Part shown: positions 43,757 through 55,583 of the stretch, piece by piece
Numbering within the stretch: position 1 is the stretch's first letter
Layout of the letters: each line of letters starts with the position of its first letter
Assembly: GCA_001632435.1 (NCBI GenBank)
Contig: KV423982.1
Span: 29,341-93,340, forward strand
Source: Calocera cornea HHB12733
Taxonomy: Eukaryota; Basidiomycota; Dacrymycetes; Dacrymycetales; Dacrymycetaceae
Length of the DNA: 64,000 nucleotides
Reading direction: 5' to 3'
Notes under the pieces: model-generated
What the model was told of the DNA's origin: nothing
Database searches by the model: none
The model's input: only the letters and a program-made list of their open reading frames with translations
Made by a program: the position numbers and the translations under genes

Positions 43757-44036
43757 GCTTCTCCTGCTTCTCTGTCGTCCGCTCCTTCTCCTTCGTTGTC
43801 CGCCGACACCGGTGGTCGGGATGGGCGGCCTCAAACTCTGCCTTCAGCTGCAGGTATGCCAGGTGGTACGACTCACGCTCCTTCTCCGTCAGTACCTCCT
43901 TCCACACATGCCCCGCGAGCTTCGAGATATGGCGGTGGCACTGGCCGCACCGCCGTGCCCCAAGTCGGAGCGACGACATTGCGGTATGCGCGTAGAAGCT
44001 GGCTTGCAATAAACGAAGAACCTGTTGGATATGCAC
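43757..44036 (-). pseudogene. HMG-box gene remnant, truncated by the array
   Basis: The minus frame HISKLAGHVWKEVLTEKERE, continuing SYHLAYLQLKAEFEAAHPDH, corresponds to helices 2 and 3 of an HMG box. Helix 1 is only suggested, in a different frame (SSFIASQLLRAYRN, about 44012-43970), so a frameshift or missed intron is present. Downstream the frame runs into the array at 43756 and stops at 43668, replacing the normal C-terminus. Probably a dead transcription-factor gene. Confidence 0.5.
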
Positions 44037-44062
44037 TTGACGACCCTTCCCGTCGCCTGTAG

Positions 44063-44451
44063 GGTCCTCGCTTATGACTGTGGGAACTGCAATTGTGCTC
44101 TCGGCGCAGTAATAGCAGTTAGGGATAGTAGGAAGTTGCGCTGCGAGAGGATGGCAAGCAAATGGACCATACGAAGATGAAGGATGACGAGGGTTGCGTC
44201 AGGACGTGGTGTGGGTGACGGGCATGTCATGTGATCTTTGTGTCGGGTTGCCGGGTGGACCGCCCGGCACGCGGGTGGCGAACGGCGAGGCTGGGCGACC
44301 AAGGACAGGTTTTCCATCGCTTGCCGCCACCTGTTGCGCCCGCGCGAATCGGTCCCTAACCGCCACCGCCCACACACAGTTATAAGCCCCAGTGCGCCCC
44401 CCCGCCTGAGCCCCTCTCTTCCCTCTCCACTCAACCATTCTTTTGCGCTTC
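44063..44451. other. Intergenic region with TATA box
   Basis: No gene seen. TTATAAG at 44380-44386, followed by a C/T-rich leader, lies about 70 bp before the ATG at 44452, a typical fungal promoter layout. Confidence 0.45.
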
Positions 44452-44645
44452 ATGAGCGACGATCCCAGCTGTAGAAACTACGCACTCTTCGTCTGCCTTG
44501 CCGTGGGGTATGTCGAACCTCTTCCCTGGAATATGGCCAACTCAAGAGACTAATTATCTTTCCTCCCAGCAAATTTGACACGCTGTCCCGCGACTTCATC
44601 TCCCCGCTTGCTTTCCTCCTTGTAGGAACAGACAAGCCCCCTTAG
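44452..44645 (+). CDS. Candidate 43-aa two-exon peptide gene
   Basis: ATG at 44452, intron 44508-44569 (GTATGT...CCTCCCAG), stop at 44643-44645. The peptide is hydrophobic in two stretches (YALFVCLAVG; FISPLAFLLVG) linked by KFDTLSRD. It has no CaaX end, so it is not a pheromone precursor. Support: a TATA box and C/T-rich leader at the expected distance and a canonical intron that keeps an open frame. Against: very short and no recognised family. It could be an upstream ORF or the 5' exons of a non-coding transcript. Confidence 0.35.
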
Positions 44646-44873
44646 AGCACGCACGCTCCTCAGATCAAGTCCGGCCGCCGCGAACGCGTGTGTGCCACTC
44701 CGTTTATGGGATAGAATTCCGCTCCAGGCCAGCACGCTCTGGGATTGGGCCCACCGATACCTCAAGGCGAACGCAACATAGACACCTTTTCTCAACCATT
44801 GTTATCTCCCTTTCGTCCTCTCCAAGCGTCCCCGTCATCTCAGTCTCTGCTTTTTCATCTTCAACTATCCAAA

Positions 44874-46395
44874 ATGTATGCTCGCAAGACGGCCGCTCTT
44901 CTGTTGTGGCCATCCCGACCGACCTCGCCGGCACTCTCCCCTGCCGATGCAAACGCCAAGCCCGTCGGAGTGGACGCCCAGCGTGGGCTTTCGCTCGCTC
45001 GTCCTCTGAATGCTCTCATGCGGCCTCCTGCCAAGGAAATCGGCGATCCCGCCGCAACTGTTGGTCTCGTGGCGGAATCTTACTGCACTCTACTCGGCAT
45101 GAAGCTGAATGAAGCAGTCGCCAAAGCCTTGGTTGGCGGTGCCGAAGGCCCGATATGGGATCGTCGCCGACCTGTTCCGGCAGGCAAAGGGAGAGCGTTG
45201 GGTCTCTTGATTAGCGGGTGAGTCGTTCCGCCAGCGGCATCCGTTCACCTGTCTGATGGGAACCAGAGAGTTCATGCGCGGTCCGAACGGCTCTGACACG
45301 TTCACCCAGCGTGCCATTCTTCGCAGTGTCCAGCGGCCATTGTCTGTTCTGCTCACCAACATCCAAGGCTTGATGACACCTCTTCTCGCCGCACCGCAAT
45401 TTCTACCCACAAGCCCTCTGCCGGCCACTCTTCCTGCTGCGCAAGTGCACGCCCTCGCTCTGGCCGCTTTTGCAGGAGAGCTCCACGATGCCCTCCTCCT
45501 GCCCAGTGTGCCCCGATTTGTGCAAGAAGGCCTCGCCCCATTCCGAGCTCAGCTGAGCGCCCTCGAGACTCGTGCTTGCCTTCCCATCGTCACTACTTTG
45601 AAGACTATCTTGACAAGCTGGGCTGCGGATCTATCCAGCACTGCGGTCGGTTTGAAGGAACATCCCAGTGTGACTGCTATGAATCAGTCCAGCGGTGGAA
45701 CAAGCAAACTTCTCCACAGGCTTCTTGGACCAGAGCCGACGGAGAAACGACAAATTTGGGCAGCCGAGCTACTTGCTCATGTCGCATGGCAAGGAATGGT
45801 CGGACTGGTATATCGCTCCCGGCCGACAGCAAGGTCATGTTCGCCTGAGCGCACGACGTCCCCGCCTCCAACAACAGCCTTGCCGTCATCAACGGACAGA
45901 GCCGAGATTCCATCGAGATTTGGTATCAAGCAATTGGTATCACGTCCTGTTACGCCAGCCGTGCAGCAGCGTCCAACAACGCCCGACCCTCTATCCCGCG
46001 ATTCACACGCATTTCAGTCGATCATAGCGGCTCTTGCGTCTACACTTCCAGCCTTCACCAACTCCCTTGCCTCTGATCTGCTCTCAGAGTCGCTGCTGAG
46101 CCTGGCTCAGCTGCAAACCTTGCTTTCCCTGAGGTCTCCGCCCTCAGCAGATATCACGATCCCAGACCTGGATCTTCTGCCCAGCGCGCTCGTACTTACG
46201 TACCTCCTCCCGGAGGGCAAGCTTGCATCTCTCTCAGGAATGGACCCGGCCGGATTCAGGATTCATTGCCTGGGGGATGAGAATCATGCTGAGCAGTGCG
46301 AAGGAAGAGTTGAGCAAGTCGCGCGCGAATGGGTAGCGAACAAGGATGAATATTCTGCTCTGCACACTTGGCTGGTGGGAGAAGTTCCTGTGTGA
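44874..46395 (+). CDS. Hypothetical alpha-helical protein, 490 aa
   Basis: Two exons; intron 45218-45266. Not recognised. Seen: a basic N-terminus (MYARKTAALLLWPSRP) that could be a mitochondrial targeting peptide, then many amphipathic helices (AATVGLVAESYCTLLGMKLN; AQVHALALAAFAGELHDALL; FRAQLSALETRACLPIVTTL; HAFQSIIAALASTLPAFTNS; LLSESLLSLAQLQTLLSLR). A Pro/Ser/Thr-rich loop sits at about residues 310-350, and a globular end (FRIHCLGDENHAEQCEGRVE) follows. This could be a helical-repeat scaffold or tethering protein. The ATG at 44874 has an AAAATG context; an in-frame extension to 44745 was treated as 5' UTR. Confidence 0.75.
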
Positions 46396-46750
46396 AGGGA
46401 GCATCCGCGTCGACAACCTGTGTCAGTTAGTTACGGAGTTATGTTCAATTCTCAATTTTCCTAGATACAGCTCCTTAGTCTTCTAGAGTTATGAGTTATT
46501 TCCTGTTAGAACTGTCCTAAGCCTTCCTTCCAAACGATAAGCCCCAAGTGTTATACCAACGCGCAATGGTCAGGCAATGTCCTCAGCAGGATAGGGTGCC
46601 CTCTCTGAGTGCCGTTGCACACATTGTACACGAGCTGTACACCCCTTGCTGCGCAAGGTTCCTTTCTAAAGGACTTAGCCTGCTGTTCACCAGAGTGCAT
46701 AGCTTCTAAATATACCTCGGTTTACCTCTCTTGTGCATCTCCTGGACTTC
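46396..46750. other. 3' flank, entry into the repeat island
   Basis: About 350 bp with no gene; AT content rises here and the TTCCG array follows. Confidence 0.45.
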
Positions 46751-47100
46751 TCGCTTCCGTCTGGTGCCTCTTTGCTTCCGTCTTCAGCTTAGCTTCTGCT
46801 GTAAGCTCTCTATCTGCGTGAGGTTTGCCTCCGGCTTGTATTCTGCTTCCGCTTTCCAGTTTGCTTCCGCTACCAACTTGGCTTCCGTTACTCTATTTAC
46901 TTCCGCTTTTGTTCCAGATTTGCATCTGCTCAGGCTTGAATTCCGCTCTGAAGTTTGTCTCTGCCACATTGTTTGCTTCTGTCCCACATTTTGCTTCCAT
47001 GTCACAAATTTGTTTCCAGTTAGGTGTTTGCCTCCCCTTTGATAAGCCCTTCCGCACTGGGAGTGCCATCTGGTTCTAGCCTTTACCTCCATTCTCTAGT
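46751..47100. repeat. One-sided TTTGCTTCCGCT array with 18-bp period
   Basis: About 18 copies, all in TTCC orientation, at about 46751, 46770, 46790, 46823, 46842, 46860, 46878, 46896, 46919, 46937, 46954, 46971, 46989, 47008 and 47025. Steps are 17-20 bp and most often 18. No opposite arm was found downstream. Confidence 0.75.
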
Positions 47101-47149
47101 TCCTCCGCGCACAGCGCAGAGCAATTATCACAAAACTCTAAAATTCTCC

Positions 47150-47726
47150 AATTATGGGTCACTGAAAGGACCTTGGAATAGGACCTATTCAATAGTGATC
47201 CAATTGGTAGTATTCCCCCTGAGTACTGTTAAGACTGATCTGTATTTCAAGATGTCACGACATAGCACTAGGAGTAGGGTCAAGACAGAGAAAGGATAAG
47301 GAAGCAAATGTGGACAGGGTGTGGTAACATCCCTGGATTAGGTCACGTGACTCTGAGTGGCATAGCCACTAAGGTCATAGAAAGAACAACAAGGCGTGGT
47401 GGTGTTGGAATGGAGGAGTGTGGTTGGAAGGACCACTGAAACAGTCCGCACTGATGACCCAATCCAGATAGCATCACTCCCAAATACTGTTAAGACTGTT
47501 GTATTTCAAGACATCTAGATGCAGTACAGGAGTGGTGGTACAATGAGGGAAATGATAAGGAAGCAAATGCAAAAGGGACATGGCAAAGATCCCTGGCAGG
47601 GGGGTCACAGCCACTAAGGTAAAGGGAAGGAACCGGAGAAGGATCCAGAAGATACAATGTGAGTAAGGGAACCTTACAGTGGTAAGAAAGGTAAGAGGGA
47701 TAATAACTGTAGTAAGGGAACCCTAC
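47150..47726. repeat. Two LTR-like fragments in tandem
   Basis: Two partly similar units, each with TACTGTTAAGACTG (about 47217 and 47477), TGTATTTCAAGA, and later GGTAAGG/CCTACA-type ends. They share these words with the elements at 50409-50714 and 58242-58705. Boundaries uncertain. Confidence 0.55.
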
Positions 47727-48192
47727 ACCCACATAAACACCAGTCTCTGCTCTACCTGCCAGCCACTCCATTGGTTCACTCTGCTGCATGCTGAGAGCAG
47801 GCACATGTGCGAAGGGTACCAGACTCCTGCCATTGCTCTGGCCTCATCTTGCCTCCCAGACTCCTCCTTCTAGCACATAGCTGTGTCAACTTTCCCAAGT
47901 CTTCCTCCTTTTGGTACTACGTGTCATGCTTTTCCACATTACTGTCTTGTGATGTTGCCAATGTGAACATGACCTTGAGTGTTAACCATCATCCAGCTCA
48001 CAAGTGATGCTTCATCTCTGTGCTGCCACACCACTCTATCTACAGGCTCTTGCCAAAATGTTGCTCCCCTCTTTCTGTTCAAGTGCCAAAGGTTGTTTCA
48101 GATGGAGTGGATCAAGTGCAACTTTGGGTCATATGTCTCCCAGGGCTGGTGCCCTGGAGGGGCCCCTGTTGGAGATTAATAGTAGGACCCTG

Positions 48193-48469
48193 TGCAAGAC
48201 TCCTTCCCTTGTCTACTACCAAGTCTTCCTTCTTCCTATCCATGCCTTCATATGCTGTGCACCCTTCCTTGACTTTACCGGTGTTGTATACCACCTGAGT
48301 CACATGACTTACACCCTACCTCTTGTCAGATTCTTTCTCATGTTGTCCCTTTCCTTCATTGTATCTCCATCTCTAGTACTGTACTCCAGACCTCTGGCAA
48401 TACAGAACCATCTTAACAGTACATTGGAGTCCTACCAGAAACAGAATCAATCAGTGAGGACCTCAGCCA
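48193..48469 (-). repeat. LTR-like fragment in the gag region, inverted
   Basis: Begins TGCAAGACTCC and ends CTCAGCCA. The order, reversed, matches the element at 50409-50714 (CTTAACAGTAC, CAGTGAGGACCTCAGCC). No matching target duplication seen. Confidence 0.5.
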
Positions 48470-50408
48470 GGGTCCTTTCACTTTTTTACTGTTATCTCTG
48501 CTCTGTCCTCCGACATCTGAAGAGTCTCAGCAATGCAACAAATTTTCCTGCATTCCCCAGCAACAATACACCACACTGGATCTGCTCTCCTACTTTGCCT
48601 CTCCACTCTCCCCACTTGCAACATCCACTCCCCTCATTCTGTTGCCCACCAGTGACAGCAGCCATGACCCTCTCAACCTCCTGCACACTCCCACCACTTC
48701 TGCAAGCAGGATCAACCTTGTCCATCCACCCTCACCAACACTCTCAACAAGCAGCCAACTACCTTGATGATCTGCTGGATGACCTGTGTACTTGCAAGCA
48801 GTCCAGCAGCCAAGACATTGACACCGACATCCATGACCTCCACTCCAACAAGAACTGTCTTGACTCAGCCAACAGGCTGAAAGACAACCAACTCTGCACC
48901 ATCATCTGCTCTGGAGTGAAGGAGATTTTTTGTGCCTGCCTGTGTTTGGAGCCTACCCTTTGTGCTACTGTCACCCTCAAAGACCTTGCTTCTGGCCTTG
49001 CCAAACTTGAAGAAGTCCTCAACCTGGACAACAAGAGGATCAAGGCAGTGACCTCACACCACTGCAAGATGGAGCAGAAACATACCCAGACCACCACCAC
49101 TGCTGTGCAGACATGCACCAGCCACTCCAACACTCGTGGCTCCACTCCTGCAGTGTCCACCATACCTTACCCCTCCAAGCTGACTGAACTGGAACTCAAG
49201 TACCTTGCCACTTTTGATGGCTGCAACAAGTGTTGCAAGATCAAGACTGGTGGACCTCATGCCAACTGCAACTTTGAAATGGCTGAGGAGGCAAAGGAGG
49301 TAGCAAGGAAGGCCACAGAGTGGGATACCCATGACCAGCCCCAGCCAGCCTGCAAGTCTGCTGATGTCAAGGTTAAGGTCAAGGCACATGCCCACTCCTC
49401 CAAGACTCATGCAAGAGTTTGCAGACTGCTTCCCAGCCAACCCCCAGACCTTGGGCCAGTGCCTCCAGCTCTTCCAAGGGAAGACCTTGACACTGCATGC
49501 ATCCAACTGCAAGATCACAACAAGAAGATACCACCCAAGGTTTACTCTTGCCCTCAACACTATCTGTCTGTAGTTCAGACACTTATTCAGCAGCACCTGG
49601 ATGCTGGATGCATCAGGATGTCCAAAGCTGACAGTGCATACCTGGCCTTTGTCATTCCAAAGAAGGATCCTACTGTGCTGCCTTGTCTGGTCATTGATTA
49701 CCATGCCGTCAATGCCAACACTGTCAAAGACAAGTTCCCCCTACCCAAAATTGACAACATCCTGGACCTAGCTGGCAATGCCAAATACTGGGGCCAAATT
49801 GACATGACCAACTTGTTCTTCCAAACCCGTGTTCACCCAGACAACATTGCACATACTGCCTTCACTACACCCATGGGCATCTATGAATGGCTGGTGATGC
49901 CAATGGGTTCCTTCAATGCACCCAGTATTCACCAACACCGTATGGTCAAGGCACTCAGCCATCTCATTGGCAAGTTCTGCCATGTTTACATGTACAACAT
50001 TATCATCTGGTCACAATCTCTGGCGGAAGGAACACTGTGCCAACTGCACTCAAGTGCTACAAGCACTCCGTGATGCTGACCTCTACTGCTCTCCCAAGAA
50101 GACAGACCTTGTTGCAACACAGCTTGAGTTCTGTGGGCATATTATATCCCCTGCAGGTATTTCAGCAGACCCTGGCAAGACGGCCAGAATTCAGCAATGG
50201 TCAACTCCAACAAGAGTCAAAGATGTCCGGGCATTCCTTGGTCTCACCCAGTATCTGTGCAAGTTCATTTGCCATCTGGCTGAACAAACAGCCCTCCTCA
50301 CACCTCTCCCAACCAAGAGGGCAGAGAAGAGCTTTGTGTGGACCAACTGCCATGCCACTGCATTTCAGGCAGCCCAAGATGACATGACCTCCCTTCTGAA
50401 AGGACCTT

Positions 50409-50714
50409 GGCTGAGGTCCTCACTGATTGACCCTGTTGCTGATAACACTCCAAAGTACTGTTAAGACGGGTCTGTATTGCCAGAGGTCTGAGATACAGTA
50501 CGAGAGATGGAGGCAGACAAAGGAAGAGGGTAGGGAAGACTTGAGGGAGACGCAGCAAGAGATAAGGCTGTGGGTCACGTGACTCAAGGACACGTGACCC
50601 CAAAGGGGTGGAGCGTCATCAAGAGGAAATGGAGAGGGCAGGAGGATAGAGAAACAATACAGAGATAGTACGGGATGAAGGGAGAGTAGTGGTAAGCAGG
50701 TATAGGAGTCTTAC
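50409..50714 (-). mobile_element. 306-bp solo LTR-like insertion within reverse transcriptase/RNase H
   Basis: Bordered by ACCTT on both sides (50404-50408 and 50715-50719). On the minus strand it starts GTAAGACTCC and ends CTCAGCC. It contains CACGTGAC twice. Separates the RT end from RNase H. Confidence 0.65.
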
Positions 50715-52722
50715 ACCTTCCAGTATTGTGTCCCACTGACTATACCTCTGGTAATCTTGTCTATGTGACGACTGATGCCAGCAAAGTTGGTGTTGGTGCT
50801 GTCCTCAGTCAAGGTCCAACTTGGGAGACATCCTGGCCAATTGCTTATGAGTCTGCCAGATGACTACAGCAGAACAGCATTATCCTGTTCATGAACAACA
50901 ATTGCTGGCAATCATTTATGCCTTGAAGAAATGGTGGTACCACCTACTTGGCACACCATTCCACATCTTCACTGATCACCAGTCCTTACACTGTCTGCCA
51001 TCTCAAAAGGACATGTCAGCACACCAATCATGCTGGATGGAGTTTCTTGCAGAGTATGACTTCACCCTGAAGTACATCTCCGGGAAATCCAACACAGTGG
51101 CAGATGCATTGTCACACTACCCCTACAGTGCCACACCAGAATTGCATGTGAACTATGTCAATACTGGCAGTTCCACAACACAAATCACACTATCCTCTGC
51201 TTTCACCAAAGCAGTACAGCATGGGTATAAGAACAATGAGTTCTTTTCCAAGTTGCAACACAACTTGTCCAGCATTCCCATTACCAACAAACATGATCAC
51301 CTGCTATATGTCAAAGAAAGCCTGTGCATTCCCAATGTGCCCGATCTGCATCACAAAATTATTCATGATGCTCATGATGCTCTTGGACACTTTGGAGAAG
51401 ACAAGGTGCTGGATGTGGTCAGGAAGTCTTTCTTCTGGCCACATATGCGCCAGACCGTGCACAAATACTGCAAGTCTTGCAACTCCTGCCAGCGCTTCAA
51501 GAGCACAACCTCCAAGCCAGCTGGTCCTTTACACACACTTGCAGTACCTCAGCAACCATTCTCCCACATTGCAAGATTTCATTGGCCCGTTTGTTCCTTC
51601 CAAAGGCTATGACATGATCCTAACCATCACTGCTGCCTTACCTCCCAAGTCTGGATCCTCCCAATGCACAGTTCCAACACTGCAGAAGATGTGGCTCAGC
51701 TGTTCTTGGACAACTGGGTATGCCACAGCATGGGCATCCCACAAGAAGTTGTGTCAGATTGTGATAAGCTCTTTGTGAGCAAGTTCTGGCAAGCACTCAA
51801 CAAGACAGTTGGCACCAATATCAATATGTCAAATGCTTATCATCCTCAAACGGATGGGGCAAGTGAGTGCACCAACAAGACCATAAACCAACTTTTGTGC
51901 TATCATGTTGATTGACACCAGAAGGGCTGGAATAAGGCCTTGCCTTGCATTGAGTTTGCCATCAATGATACCAAAAATGCTTCAACCAACAAGACACCTT
52001 TCCAGCTCACACTCAATTTCTCCCCACGCCTCCTAACCTCCATCCAATCTACACAACTCAAAGAATTGGATGTACCTGCAACTGCTACATTTGTCCAACA
52101 CATGCAGTCTGATATCCAAGAAGCTTGTGATAACCTGCTCATTGCCAAAACATGCCAGACACACCATGCCAACAAGCACTGTGCTCCTGAACATGTATAT
52201 GCTGTTGGAGATTTGGTCATGCTGAATACCAAAAATTGCCATGCACAGGATAAGGTGCAAGGCAAGAAACGCTCAGCCAAACTATTGCCTTGCTATGATG
52301 GGTCATGGACCATTATCAAGGCATACCCAGCAACATCCAAATACAAACTCAGCATGCCGGACTCCAACATTAATCCAGTGTTCCATGGCAACCTTCTTAA
52401 CCCCTACATCACCAATGATGAAGCCTTATTCCCTGGATGTACTCCACCTCAACCTGGACCTGTTCTTGTGAATGATCATGAGGAATATCAAGTTGCAAAG
52501 ATTGTGGATGAGACAATAGTCTGCAACAAGCACTTCTTCTTAATCCGTTGGGCTGGATACTCTGTGGCAGATGATTCTTGGGAATCAGCAGCCTTACATC
52601 AAAACACCATGCACCTGGACAAATGGGGCCAAGACCCATCTACCCAAAACAGCACTGATTGCTATCACCCATTATCATTTCTTATCATCTGCAACAAAAC
52701 CCTTGATATATTTGTTGGAAGG

Positions 52723-53201
52723 TGTCAGGGTACAGCCATAGACCACTTCTATTTTCCCTCTATCTCTGCACCTTCCCACTACTAGGTTATGATGTCATAG
52801 CTGTGGAGCCTCTATGAGGCAAGGATGATATCATGAGGTGTCAGCTGTGACACTAGCACAGCATTACCATGATGTCATGGTCTGGACCCTAGGCCTGGAC
52901 TCCCCAGTCATAAGAGGGTCAGCTATGATGTCAGAGCGATGCAATACATGACTCCCCCTCTGTCATCAGCCACAGCATCATGACTCCACTTCTCTTTCTC
53001 ATGTGCACCCCTCTGTATATAAGTAGTTAGCACTTCCTGTGTTCTGATCCCTCAGACCTGGTCTATGAGGAGCATCCACAGGCATACTGGAGGACAATCC
53101 CAATTGTCATCAAGTCAACCATCCCTGCCCTGCCCTTGTTAGTGTGACTCTTCCCTTCCTGTCTAGGTAGCAGCCTTACCAGAAGCCTGTGTGCCCTCAC
53201 A
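52723..53201 (+). repeat. 3' LTR of the chromovirus
   Basis: 479 bp, starts TGTCAGGG and ends GTGCCCTCACA. A short purine run GGAAGG precedes it. A TATATAAG at 53017-53024 could be the LTR promoter. Confidence 0.7.
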
Positions 53202-53743
53202 ACATGTCCCGGACCTAGACAAGGGTCCAGGTGCACAGTACAGCAAGTGCAAGTTAAGGATGCACAGAGCGCGCACATTGTAACTCATCCTGTACCTGCA
53301 ATTCAAGTCCGGGCATGTTATCTCCTTAATATGAAATGGAGTCAACATGTCGTTGCATCCGGAACCGGTGGGATAAGGGAAACAGATAAGAACTGGTAGA
53401 GATATGAATGAAACAATCCATGTGTGCACAATGCACAAATTGTGCATTTGCAGGTGTGCAGTATATTGAGTGCCCTGGAATGGGTTCACATCCAATGGTG
53501 TTGGACCATTGAGATAGAATGATTATGGTATGTCAATGCATATTGCCCTTCAGTTCAGGGTGAACGGATTAGTAGTTGTCAAGTTGTCAGGGGACACCAA
53601 CTTCACCCTGACTTTGGCTATTATTGGCAGGTTTACAGGTATTCAACTACTTTTGACATATTTGGCTCTCAGACAACATCTTTGGTCTACCAAATACCGA
53701 CTTTGGATACACTGGCATAGGATGAGGTAGGGGTAAGCAAGGC

Positions 53744-54187
53744 TGTGACCCTTCGGCTATGTGGGGCAGTACTTGGCTGTGTTTGGATGAGTAATGCTGT
53801 GGTTGGCAGTGCTTCAGGCAGTGGTGGGTCTCACTTTGGAATGTTCGGGAGAAGCTGAGGCTATGTTCACTCTTTTCATATATAACCTTTGGTAGCTTTG
53901 TTAGCTTCTCCTTGGATCTGATCTCTGAGGAAGCTCCATAGTCTTGTGAGAAAGCCTGGTCATCACATCTGTCCTCCTGCTCCAAACTTCCAAACTCTCT
54001 CCAAACTCTGCTTGCTTCATCCAAACTACCTTCAACATCCCACGTATCTCCTAGTTGGACTTACAAAGGGCATGATTGGTTGGTTATTGGATACTGTCAG
54101 CCACAACCTCCTCCAAATCCCTTGTCTTTGGTCTCTTCAACTCAGTCGGGTTTAGTCAGCAGCCTTGCTAGACTGTGTGCCCTCACA
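53744..54187 (+). repeat. Diverged solo LTR
   Basis: Ends with AGCAGCCTTGC..CTGTGTGCCCTCACA, matching the 3' end of the LTR at 52723-53201. The start at TGTGACC is a guess. Confidence 0.45.
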
Positions 54188-55483
54188 CAAGTGGTGATGT
54201 AAACAAGATGTCAACTCCGCAATGCACAAGTTGTGCATTTGCACGTGTCATTGCCGAGCTGTTAGGTAAGGTCCATATAGGATCCTTACAAGGACCTACC
54301 TTCTGCCACTTTGAAGGACCCTCTTCTTGATCATCATCCTGTTCATCCTGCTCAACAATACCCTTTTCAGCCAAAAGCTGACTGGCCTACTCTCCAGTAA
54401 GTACACCAGAAGCCTAAGATGTGTTCTCTTGGTTCTCTGGTGGCACTTGTTGAGTCTTCCATTGACCTCTCGTAGGTCTTTGACCTCTTGCTTCAGGAGT
54501 GCTAGCCAATGGTTCACTGCAACTGCCAATTTTGACAGCTGGTCAATTGAGATAAAGATTGGGGTTGGAGAGCTTCCAAGGTGCCTTGACACTCAATTCT
54601 TGATCAAAGTTGTTTGAGAGATTGCTTCTGCAGTGGCCCTGGGTGTTTGTGAGACCCATGGCTGCAGTTGGTGGTCCAGTGTTGCAGGAGGTGTGGGCGT
54701 CCTTGTTGGAGCAGACAGCTTTGAGAGCACAGCATCCGGGTTGAAGGGGACTAGCCCAGATGCCTGGAAGCCACTTTTGATGTTTTGCTCTTTGAAAGCC
54801 AGCTGAAATGCAGCTCAGAAGGCAGGGAAGAAATTGTCTTTCTTGATGTGTGTGAGGCCACCCTGGACAAGGCAGTTGATCTGGTTGCTGTATGCTTTTT
54901 TCAGTGGGCCAAACAAACTGATATCAAGGGGCTGTGTGATATGGGAAGAGTGTGGTGGTAGGCAGAGAGTGACAATGTTGTGATCCTTGCAGTACTTGTT
55001 GAAATCAGTGCTGATATGGCTCTTATGCCCATCAAGGACAAGCATCTGCCATCAACCAATTCAATGGTCCTTGGTGTGCAGATCAAAGTGGTTCAGCCAG
55101 TCAATGCCTGCCTCATTGTCGGTCCAGCCATTGGTGGTTGGCTTGATAGCCCAGGTATTGGGGATCTGACCATTGGAATACCAGGGACCAAGATGAGTCT
55201 TACCTGTGATCAAGAGGAAGGGTGGAATTACATGACCATTTGCTGCAATGGCATAGATTGCTGTTGCCCATTCTCAGTTGCTGGGCTGAACAGCAATAGG
55301 ACTGAGAGACCATTCAAAGTGGGTAACAACCAGCTGCCATGGAATCATGCCAATTGCAAAGCCTATCTCATCAAAGTTATATCAATCATGGTCTGGCACA
55401 GCATATTTGGTTTGCATCTTGGCAACAAGGTGGAACCAGGGCTCAATCACAGCTGAATTCTCTTGCTTTGCCCTCTGATAGTC

Positions 55484-55583
55484 AAGTGGCTAGTGTACAG
55501 TTCCCTTTGTCACTGTTGCCCAATGTTTCCCTTAAGTGGCCAGTGTACATTTCCCTTTGTCACTGTGGCCCAATTCTTTGTGT
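55484..55583. repeat. 50-bp tandem duplication in pogo copy 1
   Basis: Two adjacent units (starts 55484 and 55534) share AAGTGGCYAGTGTACA, TTCCCTTTGTCACTGT and GCCCAAT. Confidence 0.8.

Larger units (their letters stand above)
48004..53201 (+). mobile_element. Decayed Ty3/gypsy chromovirus
   Basis: An inactive LTR retrotransposon, in order: a gag-like part with a zinc-knuckle-like CNKC..H..C (about 49222-49275); reverse transcriptase (49550-50400) with IDYHAVNANTVKDKFPLPKI and a changed active site reading YMYN instead of YxDD (49987-49998); RNase H (50722-51120, TTDASKVGVGAVLSQ, FTDHQSLHCL); integrase (51290-52200) with an HHCC finger, QDFIGPFVPSKGY, SDCDKLF and TDGASECTN (the D, D and E positions); and a C-terminal chromodomain (EEYQVAKIVDE ... 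FLIRWAGYSVADDSWE). Protease was not found between gag and RT. Frameshifts near 50020, 50863 and 51590, a TGA at 51913-51915 and an inserted LTR-like element (50409-50714) break the frame. The 3' LTR is 52723-53201; no intact 5' LTR was found. Confidence 0.85.

Noticed and set aside
46751..47100. Regular short repeats with unique spacers, resembling a CRISPR array
   Set aside because: Repeats are degenerate and only 11-12 bp, spacers about 7 bp, the genome is fungal and no cas gene exists.
48004..48480. N-terminal 150 codons of the long retrotransposon frame as gag
   Set aside because: This part overlaps an inverted LTR-like fragment (48193-48469), so the open frame here is accidental.
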